A stretch of DNA of 31,684 nucleotides, from contig NW_001915054.1 of the NCBI RefSeq assembly GCF_000208925.1, positions 1-31,684 of the forward strand, read 5' to 3'. Source of the DNA: Entamoeba histolytica HM-1:IMSS. Taxonomy: Eukaryota > Evosea > Mastigamoebida > Endamoebidae. Numbering within the stretch: the first letter of the stretch is position 1; each line of letters starts with the position of its first letter. The position numbers and the translations under genes were made by a program. Positions 1-10,458 of this stretch are shown in pieces. The notes below the pieces were generated by a model. The model was not told where the DNA came from and searched no databases. It saw only the letters and a list, made by a program, of their open reading frames with translations.

Positions 1-1145
1 CAATGTCAATTATAATGAAATCATCAATATTCATATTAGATTGTCATCAATTTTTATAATACTACATATAAATAATATTTATTGATGATGAAACATGTTT
101 TAATGAATATTATGATAAAATTCAATAAAAATATATTTATCTGACTATTTTACAAATTAATAAATAACATTATCATCAAAATATGATTATTAATATTATT
201 TTTAATGATAATACTTTTATTTATAATGAATTTATAATACATTGTATAATATTTGATATTTCATTTCTCTCTCAATATTATGATTTATCATCATATGCAA
301 TTTTTATTTGGATAATATTCACATCTTTGAATATATTTGTGATTTAATGTTGAATAAAATCAATTAATACATTATTAATAAATGAAATAATTGTTGTTAT
401 GATAATAATTAAAAATAGTAATAACAATTGATAGTATTGAATGAGACATTATTATTTCATTATTTAATATGTTTATTTATCATAATATCAATATTCATTT
501 TTATATCATGCATCTTTTTCAATCATTTGTTTTGTTATTATTTATTCAATTAAAAATAAAATCAGAATGAACAATATGAATTTAATTAATATAATAAACA
601 TTCATCATTCATCAGTTCAATATGTAAATCATCCTGAATTTGAAATAGACAAATACATTTGAATATCAATAAATGATGATGTATAATTTAATTAATACAA
701 TTATTAATTCATTTCAAACATCTCATTTCAACAAATAATGAATAAGAAGAAATTAATGAGAATAAATAATAAGCCACATGAAAAACATCATAAAAACAAT
801 ATATTCAAATGTTACTGATCAGTTAATTAATTAATATTTGTTAACACATGACATCAAATATATATACAAACCAAAATAAAAATAAAGAATAATAAATGAC
901 TATATTCATTTTATTTTATTGTTCAAATGAAAAAGAAGATAATAAATAAAATACAAATAAAAAGTAATTAATTAATAATAAGAACAAGAATGAAAATTAT
1001 ATTTCACTTCATTTAAATTAAATACTTCATTATCCATTACAACATCTTTTTTATTTATTATATTAACACTAACTCGATTCTTATTCACTTACTATCGTTG
1101 TATTGAAAGAGAATTTTCCTATTCTTTAAAATATTTATAAAAATA
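1..1145. other. AT-rich low-complexity gene-free DNA (left flank)
   Basis: No open frame of coding character is visible on either strand. The stretch is built from short A/T words such as TCATTAT, ATGATGA, ATTCAT and TTAATTAAT. It changes at about 880-1000 into an A-rich, purine-biased block. The same two textures return at about 12.6-14.3 kb and 30.4-31.7 kb. I see no tRNA, long tandem array or recognisable retroelement. Confidence 0.6.
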
Positions 1146-1149
1146 AAAA

Positions 1150-2290
1150 TTAGAAATTTTGCTTTTTTAAAGAATTTACAAATCAGAAAAACGAAATGCA
1201 ATTCATAAATAACATCCAAATAAAAAGGAATTCCAGTATTTTTCCTATTAAAAAAAATTTTTTATTGAGAATTTCAAAATGTCACCAACAAATAAGTTGA
1301 TTTATTTCGACAGGAAAAAACAAAAGAAAGTATTTTGGTTTGAATTGAAAAGTCAACAATGAACGACAAAGATTAGAAAGCATGTATTATTGATCATAAA
1401 GAAGAAAAATATAAAACTGTGGTTGAAATGGAAATTCAGTACATGGGTTTATTTCTTTTTTTTTGTTATGTCTTCCAAGAAAATACAAAATTACAATTTA
1501 ACATGTCTGACGACTTACAGACATTGTCTAAATTTAAGGAAATTAAAAAACCATAAAATGCTCTATTTTATCTGTTGGATCAACAAATAAAATAAACCTT
1601 AAAGACCCAATAAAGATTGAGGATTTTAGACAAATCACCAACGTCTAATTCCCAAATTCTTTTGTTTAATTATTCAACCAAACTTACAATAGAAAAATGG
1701 TTTTAAGTTAGAAATTTAAAAAGAATAAAATTATTAAAATATCAAGATACTAGAAACACTCAATTTATTGAAATTGAAAACATATTTCTTCCACTTCAAC
1801 CTGAATTGAAATATGACTCATTTGAGAATTTTCATGAAGAAATGGAAAAGATAAAAACGAGGTGATTCTTCTTTGCTTAAAGAAAATATTAGACACATTG
1901 TATTTTGTATTCTAAATATTACACTAATAGAAGAACGAATTGAGATGTATGTTGGATGTACTAAATTCCATACAAAAGTAATTGGAACAAAATGTTCATG
2001 TTTAGAAGCACCAACTGCACTACAATTTAAAATATATTTGATTATAAGTAATAATAATGAAAATGATTATGTAAATAATATTTGTTTTGACACAATTATG
2101 AAGCAACACTTTGTATAATGGCTGATAAGTTTTTACAAGAGTCTGTAATAAATAATCAAAAATTACAATCCCTTGTTACATAGTGTTTTAAAACAAAAAT
2201 TAAAATCACAAAAAGTCAAGATAATAGGTTTGTCAATGTAAACCCTGATGGACCATTCATACTATGGATTGATTAAAGCTCTTTTGGGGA
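1150..2290 (+). pseudogene. Decayed protein-coding gene of unknown family
   Basis: Coding-like protein text persists on the plus strand but jumps between frames and is broken by many stops. Readable pieces include KGIPVFFLLKK near 1225, DHKEEKYKTVVEMEIQYMG near 1395, NLKDPIKIEDFRQITNV near 1597, IENIFLPLQPELKYDSF near 1770, KENIRHIVFCILNITLIEER near 1880 and MADKFLQESVINNQKLQSLV near 2118. I count at least four frame changes and more than eight in-frame stops. Third-position A/T bias and the acidic/lysine-rich composition match neighbouring real genes, so this is best read as a dead gene and not as chance frames. I do not recognise the family. The open frames at 1390-1590 and 1873-2118 are fragments of this remnant and not separate genes. 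Five-prime and three-prime limits are approximate. Confidence 0.6.
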
Positions 2291-2554
2291 TAAGATATTG
2301 TTATGATTCTTTTCTATCTTTTTACTTTTTGAAACTAATCTACCCACATTTTTTTTGTTTTATTTTTTTTTATAAATCATAAAATATAATAAAATGTATT
2401 AAATAAAAGAAAGAGAAAATTAAAAGGAAAAAAGGAGATTAACGGTAAAAATCTTTTAAAAATATACAATTTCACAAAAAATAAAAAATAAACGAATTAA
2501 TAGTAAATCTTAGAAATGAAACTTAATATTATAACATCAATCTAAACAATAAGA

Positions 2555-4291
2555 ATGAGCGGATGTCCACATAAATATAAAGTTAATACTGAATGTCCAC
2601 GATGTAAACAAAGTATTTGTGCTGAATGTTTTTCATTGAGTGTTAAAGAACATTCTGAGTGTCCAGTTTGTAAAAGTCCATTAACAGTAGCGCTCTTGAT
2701 TGATTTATGTCATAAAGAAGCAATTCCAAATTTTAAGTCTGTTCAAAATTTTTTAGTTGGAAGTTCGATTCCAAATAGAAAACGATGTTCTGTAAGCCTT
2801 AATGCTGATGTTTCAAAACTTCCAGGTACAATGGGGTCTAGTATTGCACGTTCAACATTTTCAGGTATGAGTGATACTACACTTTTTATTGATGAAAGTA
2901 CATATCAAGCAGATGATAATAGTAATATATTTGAACAACCAGATTCTCCAGAATTTATTACATTCACAAAAGAAAAAGGATGGGATTTTCCTATTATTCA
3001 AACAGCTACATTACCAAAAATGATTCAAGTAATAACATCAAAAGATTTTCAAGATCCTTATTTTGCTGAATGTCTTGTTTTTGGTTATCCAACAGTAATG
3101 ACTAAAGAAGAACTTATTGGATTATTAGTAAAACGATTTAACCCTCAAAGACCAGAAGGAATGAATTGGGATGAATTTGTTAGTTCTAAATTATCACCGA
3201 TTAGAATGAAAGTTATGGGATTTATTAGGTCATGGGTTAATTGGAGATTTAGTGATTTTGATGATATTGATATGAGAACAACGTTAGAATTACTTATTGG
3301 AATGTACGAAACATTTAAACCAAAAATGGCAAAATTTATGAAAGATTTCATTGATAAACAAGAAAAAAAGACACAAACACATATTAGAGAATTTACATTA
3401 GGAAATGAAGCAAAATATATGAAAGATTTTATTGAAGAACAACCAATCTTTTCATTTTCTATTAAAGATGTTGCACAACAAATAACTTTAATGCAATTTG
3501 ATAAATTTAGAAGAATAACAGTTGATGAATTGTTAAGTCAAATGTGGACAAAAAAAGATAATAAAACACTTACTCCAAACATTGTTGCAATGATGCAATT
3601 AACTAACAAAATATCATATATTGTTCAAAATATTATTCTTTCATTTGTTAAATTAAAATATCGAATATTTGCTATTGAATTTTTTATTAAAGTTGCAGAA
3701 TACTTAAAGAAATTAAATAATTTTGATGGATTTAAAGCTATACTTGCAGCATTAGATTCATCAGCAATTTATCGATTAAAAGATACTAAAGATGGATTAA
3801 GTGAAGAGTCAATTAAATTACTTACTGAATTTCAGTCAATAGTTAATTATGAATCAAACTTTAAAAAATTAAGAGAAATTACTGCAATATGTGAACCACC
3901 GTGTATTCCATTTTTGGGTTCTACATTAGGAGATTTGGTTTTTACTAAAGAAAATGAAAAAAGTGAAAATGGACAATTAAAATTAGTTAATTTCTTCCGT
4001 GTTAGAACATATGGTTCAATGTTAAGAGAAATTGTAATGAAACAAGGAACTTCATTTCCTTTTTATTATTGTAAAAATCTAAAAGAACTTATTGAACAAT
4101 TTGAATTTGAAGAAAATGAAGATAAATTATTTGAGAAAAGTATTAATGTTGAACCAACAAGAAATAAAGAAATAAGTAAAGAAGATAAAAAGAAAATTAA
4201 TAAAGCAAAAGGAGATGTTGAAAACCTTTGGAAAAAATATCATTCATTTTGGAAGAAAACAATGAAGATTGAAGCTGTTGTGAGTAAATAA
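2555..4291 (+). CDS. Ras guanine-nucleotide exchange factor with N-terminal zinc finger
   Basis: The 578-residue protein is a CDC25-type exchange factor that would load GTP onto a Ras/Rap-family GTPase. Residues 4-42 hold a Cys/His cluster (CPH, CPRC, CAEC, H-x3-CPVC) that looks like a small RING/B-box-like zinc-binding module. Residues about 55-130 are a Ser-rich linker. Residues about 145-280 match a RasGEF N-terminal (REM) domain. Residues about 300-540 form the catalytic domain, with the family landmarks VAQQITLMQFDKFRRI, LNNFDGFKAILAALDSSAIY and PPCIPFLGSTLGDLVF. The tail after 545 is Lys/Glu-rich. The ATG at 2555 follows an AT-rich leader with no upstream in-frame continuation. The RasGEF assignment is secure. 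The zinc finger is inferred from Cys spacing and its partner is unknown. Confidence 0.88.
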   Translation: MSGCPHKYKVNTECPRCKQSICAECFSLSVKEHSECPVCKSPLTVALLIDLCHKEAIPNFKSVQNFLVGSSIPNRKRCSVSLNADVSKLPGTMGSSIARSTFSGMSDTTLFIDESTYQADDNSNIFEQPDSPEFITFTKEKGWDFPIIQTATLPKMIQVITSKDFQDPYFAECLVFGYPTVMTKEELIGLLVKRFNPQRPEGMNWDEFVSSKLSPIRMKVMGFIRSWVNWRFSDFDDIDMRTTLELLIGMYETFKPKMAKFMKDFIDKQEKKTQTHIREFTLGNEAKYMKDFIEEQPIFSFSIKDVAQQITLMQFDKFRRITVDELLSQMWTKKDNKTLTPNIVAMMQLTNKISYIVQNIILSFVKLKYRIFAIEFFIKVAEYLKKLNNFDGFKAILAALDSSAIYRLKDTKDGLSEESIKLLTEFQSIVNYESNFKKLREITAICEPPCIPFLGSTLGDLVFTKENEKSENGQLKLVNFFRVRTYGSMLREIVMKQGTSFPFYYCKNLKELIEQFEFEENEDKLFEKSINVEPTRNKEISKEDKKKINKAKGDVENLWKKYHSFWKKTMKIEAVVSK

Positions 4292-4386
4292 CATGTACAA
4301 TTTAATTAATAAAATTATTTCTTTTCTTTCATATGTTTTTTATTAATATAAATTTTTAATTTAAATATCTAAAAAATAATAATTTA

Positions 4387-5640
4387 ATGACTTCAATTAA
4401 TTCTAATTCTAAATGTATTGGTGTTATTAAACAAAATGAAATTGAAAAAGAAGGAAATGAATATACTCATAAATTTTCTGTTTCAAAAAAAGAAGTTGAT
4501 GATATTGGAGGAGAAGAATTAAATGAATTTGAAAAGAAATTAACAAAAGAACCATTTCTTAATATGTTTATAAAAAGAACAGTTGAGCAAGGAGATGATT
4601 TGTTATTTAATGATTTAGTTAGTTCAAACCATAGAGCTATTTTAGAGTATTTTGATATTACAACAGGTGATACATTACTTCATATAGCAAGTAAAAATTG
4701 TCATGTTAATATTCTTAAACAAATTGTGGGATTAATAAATTCATATTCACCTACAATTTATACTGTTAAACAAAATATGCTTGGTTTTACTCCTTTAATG
4801 TATTCAATAGAAAATAATCATTTGGAATGTACATTATTTTTATTAACTTGTGGGATTAATAATCTTATAGCAGCTCAAACTAGAATCGAAAATAAAACTG
4901 CATTACATTTTTTAACTACATGTAAATTTTCAAAGACTTATAAACAAATGATTTTTAATTTAATGCATTTATCTTTAGAACAAATTAATGTTAAAACAAT
5001 TTATGGTGAAACTGCTCTTGATATTGCAATGTATAATGAAAATAATAGTCTTCTTATTAAATCTCTTCTTCAAAGAGGGGCAAACCCTACAGGAAAATAT
5101 ATAGGAAATATAAAATATATTGATAACAATGATTTTATTCAAGAACATTTAATGTATCGTTTTGAGATTAATCAAAATCACGAAGATATAAAAGAAGTTA
5201 TGATTAAATCTTATAAAAAATATGGACAGGATGATATAAATATCATTTTATTAAAATTAAAGGCATTTATTAATGGATTAAATAAAATGAGTCTTATATC
5301 TGATTGGAAAAAATTATGTTTAATAAAAGACGAATTGGATTATTCTAATATATTTGGTGATAAAATCTTTGAAACAGATGAAAAACATAATTTTCTTAAT
5401 AAATATCTTGTTGAATTAGAATTGGATGATTTTAAAAACCATTTGGTTATTCTTGCTCATGCTAAAAAACTTGGTGGACAATTAAAAGAAAAGACTGAAC
5501 CAACTAATATTAGTGATGAAAATTTATTATTGAAATTATTTGAAATAAAACAAGAATGTATTGAACGATTAGAAAGAATCAACAACAAAGATGATACAAT
5601 AACAAAAATAATATATAAATTGAATGAAATTGTTTTTTAA
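4387..5640 (+). CDS. Ankyrin-repeat protein
   Basis: The 417-residue protein has about four ankyrin repeats between residues 92 and 245. They are recognisable from GDTLLHIASKNCHVNILKQI, GFTPLMYSIENNHLECTLFL, NKTALHFL and YGETALDIAMYNENNSLLI followed by LLQRGANP. Ankyrin repeats are protein-binding scaffolds. The charged N-terminal 90 residues and the C-terminal helical region (about 250-417, rich in Lys, Glu, Leu and Asn) match no domain I recognise. There is no signal peptide or membrane segment. It lies 95 bp downstream of the RasGEF on the same strand, with its own AT-rich upstream region. The partner and process are unknown, so only the repeat class is claimed. Confidence 0.85.
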   Translation: MTSINSNSKCIGVIKQNEIEKEGNEYTHKFSVSKKEVDDIGGEELNEFEKKLTKEPFLNMFIKRTVEQGDDLLFNDLVSSNHRAILEYFDITTGDTLLHIASKNCHVNILKQIVGLINSYSPTIYTVKQNMLGFTPLMYSIENNHLECTLFLLTCGINNLIAAQTRIENKTALHFLTTCKFSKTYKQMIFNLMHLSLEQINVKTIYGETALDIAMYNENNSLLIKSLLQRGANPTGKYIGNIKYIDNNDFIQEHLMYRFEINQNHEDIKEVMIKSYKKYGQDDINIILLKLKAFINGLNKMSLISDWKKLCLIKDELDYSNIFGDKIFETDEKHNFLNKYLVELELDDFKNHLVILAHAKKLGGQLKEKTEPTNISDENLLLKLFEIKQECIERLERINNKDDTITKIIYKLNEIVF

Positions 5641-5776
5641 AAGAAAAGTTTAAAATTATAAAAAAATACTAGTTTATTATAATTAAATTATTTATTATTC
5701 AAAAAAGAAACAAAAAATTTGAGTTTTTTTTTTTATAAAAAAAATTGATAAAAATAAATCTTCAATCTTTATTTTT

Positions 5777-8700
5777 ATGATTAAGATTGATAGAGTTATC
5801 AAAAAAGTCGATCTTAATTTTTTAGATAATGTTGTGAATGTATTAGACATTTATACTGGTTGTATTATAATGCATAAAAAAGAAAATATTAGTGAAGATA
5901 TTTTTCTAGTAAGTATTTCTCCAATAGAAGGAAATGTAAAAGAGTTTTATGTATTTTCTTCACAAGTCATATCAAACCCTCTTTTGACAAAACAACCAAA
6001 TTCTGAACAACCTCTATTAGATTCTTCTATAAAAAAAATAAGAATTATTGACACAGTCTTTATTGAAAATAAAGTTATTGGGTATAATATTATTTTACGT
6101 GAAAAAGATTCAGTTATTTCTGAGTTTAAATCATCTGGTATGGTTCAGAAAGAATTTGATTCTCAATTAAAATTATATTTAAAACGAATGGAATTATCTG
6201 GTTATGAAAAGACAAAAGAATTAGTATTACCACACAATCTATGTTCTATAACACAAAAATTTGATAAATTCGTTATTAAACAATTACAAAAAACAAAAAA
6301 GTGCTATCTTGTAAGTAAACTAGACAATGGGTCACAATTCATAAATCATTTTCTTCAATTATTACGATTTTATCATCATAACCAACCAATTGCTGTTTTA
6401 TGTTCTTCAGAATTATATAAGAGTTATTATCAATACTTTAATAAAAATTCTCGTATCCAAGATAGTTATATTCCAATTAATATTCATTCAACATTATCCA
6501 CTGATTCATTTTCAATGAACTCTTCTAGTTATTTTATTACTAAATCAATATTTACAAATGATTTTGTTCCTTATTGTGATATTGCAATATTTGAATATAG
6601 TAATTTAATACCAAGAGAATGGCTAATGAAATTTGATATAGTCTTTCAATGTGGAATACCTGAAGAAACATTTTATACTACAAGTGGTATTATTTATTGG
6701 AATTGTTTACTAAATACAAAGAACCTACTCCCTCCAACTGATGTTGATTCATTTTGTACAAGTCCTTTAATTACAATTATTATTCCTATTGCATATCATC
6801 AAGAAATAGAAATAAAGACTATTTTAAATTATGAAAAAGAATTTAGTCAATCTGATATTATTTATTTATTAAATGAATCTTCATCATATATTGGAAATAA
6901 TTCTGTTTGTCCAAATACTCTTCCATCATCATCTCGTTACTTTCTTGATACACTCTTTCAATTGTTTAATGATAAAAAAATTATTATTGTGTCTTCATCA
7001 AATCTGATTGAAGACATTCCTCATAACTTTATTATTTCATTACATAAAACATTAACTAATAAACAAAATGCATCAGATTTTAAAAAAGAAAAAAGTGGTA
7101 CATTAGTTATTGATTTTGAATCTGTACTTTTTTATGGCTTTGAAAATGTTGATTTATTTATTAAATATGGTAGTTATAAAAAACCTACTTCTTGGCTAAA
7201 AAATTCTTTAGGACTAAATAGAAAGACACTTAGTATTGAGTTAATTCCTGATAAATCATTCTATGGATATTCAGTTATCTTTGAAAAAAAAGATTATAAT
7301 GATTATCTTAAATATGTAAAAACAAAAGAAATTACTCCCAAGAGATTTAATTCTATTGAAATGATGAAAATATGTCAACGAATTAATGATGAAATTTCAT
7401 ATTTACAAAGCCCAATAGAATTAAATAATTTAATAAACAGAGAATCAGGTTTTAAAGAGAATAGTCTTTTTATTCTTAGTGACATTGTTGATAGAATTAA
7501 ATCTAAATTTCCTTTTGATGAAAAGAGATATAAGTCTCAAACAGAATTTTATATAAATCTTCTTTATAAAAAGAATAATTCTCAGAAAATAAATCCAATT
7601 AATTTATTCAAAACTAATGAATCAGAACCAAATACTTCTTTATTACCTCCTATTACCAAAGTACTACCACCAAAAGAAAATTTAGGTAATAACAATATGA
7701 AAAAATTACCAACAGAAAATTCAGGTCATAGTATTGTGAAACAAATACTAACAAAGAGTTTAAGCAGAAGTACTCAGAAACAATCACTAACAAAAAAGTT
7801 AGATAATAACACTATGAAAATACATGGCTATAATCATTCTGCTACAGATATTACTTCACAAAGAGATAAAAAAATTAGTACTAATCCTCAACCTACAGTA
7901 GAATCTTCTATTAAACAAAAACACTTTTATCTTTCACCTACTAATAAACTTAAAAAAATAGATGATAGTTTATTATCAATTCCATTACCTTTAAGAGTTC
8001 CAACAAAAAGAACTATCCCAATAACAATTCAACCAAATAATAATGATGTATATAAAAAGTCAGATTCTGTAAGAGCTATAACAGGTAATAGAAATGTTAA
8101 TTCAACCCAACCTCTAACAAAAAGTAAGTCAAATGTAATGTTAAGACAAATAACTATGCCAGCAACAAATAATGTATTACTTCCTACTATCCAAAACCCA
8201 TCAATTGACAAAACCAGAAAAGCAAATCCATTTTCAGTAACTTTAGATTATCCTTATGAAATACTACAAAAACAACTTGATACGTCGAGTGATTTAACAA
8301 AATACAAAACTATCAAAGTTGATCAATCCCATAAAACAACTGTAGAAAATCTTCAAGAAACAAATGCAGTAACAAACTTAATTTATGAACGAACAAAACT
8401 TATGGATTTTATTACTATAATTATTAAAAATGAATCTATAAGAACTAAAATTTATTTAGATACTCCTACTGTTACAAAAGAATTTATTAAACTCATTTAT
8501 TATTTTGGATTAAACCCAAGTACATTAAAAAGAAATTCAATTCTTCTTTCACATGTACCGTTAGAAATCCTAAATACATTAAGTTATGAAACAATGAAAT
8601 ATTGTACTTACAAATTTCCTCAATTGAAAAATCATTTAAATTTTGTGGAGTACATTCAAAAATATGTTAAAGAAAAAAGTCAAGGAGTCTCTTTAAAAAT

Positions 8701-8967
8701 TAACCATAGAAGAAATGGATTATGGACAGATGGACTTGTTGATGAGTTTATGTTATGCGTTTCAATTTATGGTTTTGGTAATATGGAGCCAATTTTAAAA
8801 AATAATGCAATAATAGGTGCTTTAACGAGATTTAATTTCAGTTTGTTAAATAATTAAAAAGAAAAAGTTTAATTAATAAGATAAAGACTGACATTGTAGA
8901 AACAAAAGAACAAATACTTAAGGAATTAAAACGAAAATTATCAGAAATTTATTTTGAGAATCATTAA
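5777..8967 (+). CDS. Divergent SNF2/CHD-like protein with degenerate ATPase motifs
   Basis: I read this as two exons, 5777-8840 and 8900-8967, giving about 1043 residues. The layout follows a SNF2/CHD remodeller, but the motifs are worn. Residues 176-193 (CYLVSKLDNGSQFINHFL) align with the Walker A segment, with the usual Lys-Thr replaced by Ser186-Gln187. The DEAH-box position reads FEYS at 272-275. Residues about 335-350 resemble the segment before the second RecA lobe, and 386-410 (SSRYFLDTLFQLF) resembles its first helix. Residues about 600-850 are a Ser/Thr/Lys/Pro-rich low-complexity linker. Residues about 900-1043 look SANT/Myb-like (LWTDGLVDEFMLCVSIYGFG). Loss of nucleotide-binding residues suggests a non-catalytic protein. 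The family assignment is my inference from motif order and needs profile confirmation. Confidence 0.55.
8841..8899 (+). other. Intron (59 nt) in the SNF2/CHD-like gene
   Basis: The sequence starts GTTTGT and ends TTGTAG, the usual Entamoeba intron borders. Reading through gives a stop 16 nt later, while splicing keeps the frame (phase 1) and adds 22 codons ending at 8967. The added tail (KTKEQILKELKRKLSEIYF) is clearly coding in character and continues the helical SANT-like end. Confidence 0.75.
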
Positions 8968-9031
8968 TTACTGATATGTATAACATAATTAAATATTTAA
9001 ATTTTCATTTAAAAAAAAATAAAAAAATAAA

Positions 9032-9039
9032 AACCCTAA
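9032..9039 (+). promoter_or_regulatory. AACCCTAA box upstream of TrpRS
   Basis: AAACCCTAAA sits 26 bp before the TrpRS ATG in an otherwise poly-A leader. The same core occurs upstream of all four ribosomal protein genes in the window and resembles the plant telo-box. Confidence 0.5.
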
Positions 9040-9064
9040 AAAAATAAAAAAAGACTTAATTAAT

Positions 9065-10222
9065 ATGACTGAAACAGTTGAAAAACAAATAGTTACTCCT
9101 TATAATGTTAGTGGATTAGTTGACTATAATAAACTTGTTAAAGATTTTAATGCAGAACTATTAACACAAGAACAAATTGCAAGAATAGGAGCTATTACAC
9201 ACAAAGAACCTCATATGTGGTTAAGAAGAGGATTATTCTTTTGTCATAGAGATATTAACGCTGTTTTAGATGATGTTGAAAAAGGAAATAAAATATATTT
9301 ATATACTGGAAGAGGACCTTCAAGTGATGCTTTACATCTAGGACATTTAATACCATTTATTTTTACAAAATATCTTCAAGATGCATTTGATTGTCAATTA
9401 GTAGTTCAGTTAACTGATGATGAAAAATATTTATGGAAACCAGTAACTATTGCGGATACAGAGAAATATGCTATTGAAAATATTAAAGATATTATTGCAT
9501 CTGGTTTAAATCCAAAGAAAACATTTATTTTTACTGATTATACATATATGGAACGTATGTATCCAGTTGTAACTAAAATTCAATCAAGAGTAACTTTTAA
9601 TCAAGTTAAAGGAATTTTTGGATTTCAACCTCATGATAATTTAGGTAAAATTTCATTCCCTGCTATCCAGGCTGCACCTGCTTTCCCTGAATCATTCCCT
9701 CATTTATTTGGTAAACAAAAAATAAGATGCTTAATTCCTTGTGCCATAGATCAAGATCCTTACTTTAGAATGACTAGAGACCATGCAGAATCTCTTGGTG
9801 CTTATAAGCCTAGTTTAATTATGTCAAAATTCTTCCCAGCTCTTCAAGGATCAATGGGAAAAATGTCTGCTTCAGATCCAAATAGTGCAATCTATCTTAT
9901 TGATACACCACAACAAATTGCAGATAAAATCAATAATCATGCTTATTGTAGTGTTCAAGATATTGAAGAGTTTAAGAAAAATGGAACTAATGTTGATGAT
10001 GATGTTCCTTATCAATACCTTCGTTTCTTCTTAAATGATGACCAACAATTAGAGAAAATTAAAAATGATTATGAAAGTGCTCAAATGATGCCACAAGATG
10101 TTAAGAATATTTTAATTCATCAATTACAAGAATTAGTAATGAATCATCAAATAGAAAGACAAAAAGTGACAGATGAAGTCATTAAACATTTCATGGAAAT
10201 AAGAAAACCAGAAGTTCAATAA
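9065..10222 (+). CDS. Tryptophanyl-tRNA synthetase, cytosolic eukaryotic type
   Basis: This 385-residue class I aminoacyl-tRNA synthetase charges tRNA-Trp with tryptophan using ATP. The HIGH-type signature is AxHLGHL (His91, Gly93, His94), the KMSKS-type loop is KMSAS at 266-270, and CAIDQDPYFRMTRD carries the tryptophan-pocket segment typical of eukaryotic and archaeal TrpRS. The N-terminal WHEP domain of vertebrate enzymes is absent, so the protein is near the size of yeast-type enzymes. The ATG at 9065 is preceded by a short A-rich leader holding an AACCCTAA box. The protein carries no targeting peptide. The identification is secure. Confidence 0.96.
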   Translation: MTETVEKQIVTPYNVSGLVDYNKLVKDFNAELLTQEQIARIGAITHKEPHMWLRRGLFFCHRDINAVLDDVEKGNKIYLYTGRGPSSDALHLGHLIPFIFTKYLQDAFDCQLVVQLTDDEKYLWKPVTIADTEKYAIENIKDIIASGLNPKKTFIFTDYTYMERMYPVVTKIQSRVTFNQVKGIFGFQPHDNLGKISFPAIQAAPAFPESFPHLFGKQKIRCLIPCAIDQDPYFRMTRDHAESLGAYKPSLIMSKFFPALQGSMGKMSASDPNSAIYLIDTPQQIADKINNHAYCSVQDIEEFKKNGTNVDDDVPYQYLRFFLNDDQQLEKIKNDYESAQMMPQDVKNILIHQLQELVMNHQIERQKVTDEVIKHFMEIRKPEVQ

Positions 10223-10458
10223 GAAGAATTTTAATTTTAAATTATTTATTTTATTCTTTTTTTTTGTTTAAAAAAAAAGAAAAAATCAAAAGTAATTATG
10301 AAGTAACTTTGGTTAGAATTTCTTCTTTTCTTTTATTACTTTTTTTTCTTAAAAAATGCAATTGTATTGTTTTTTTTTTTCTTTGTTTAGAAAAGAAGTA
10401 TTAACCCTCTGAAGTAATTGGATAATCTTTAAAAAGTTAGTGATTGGATTGACTTTAA

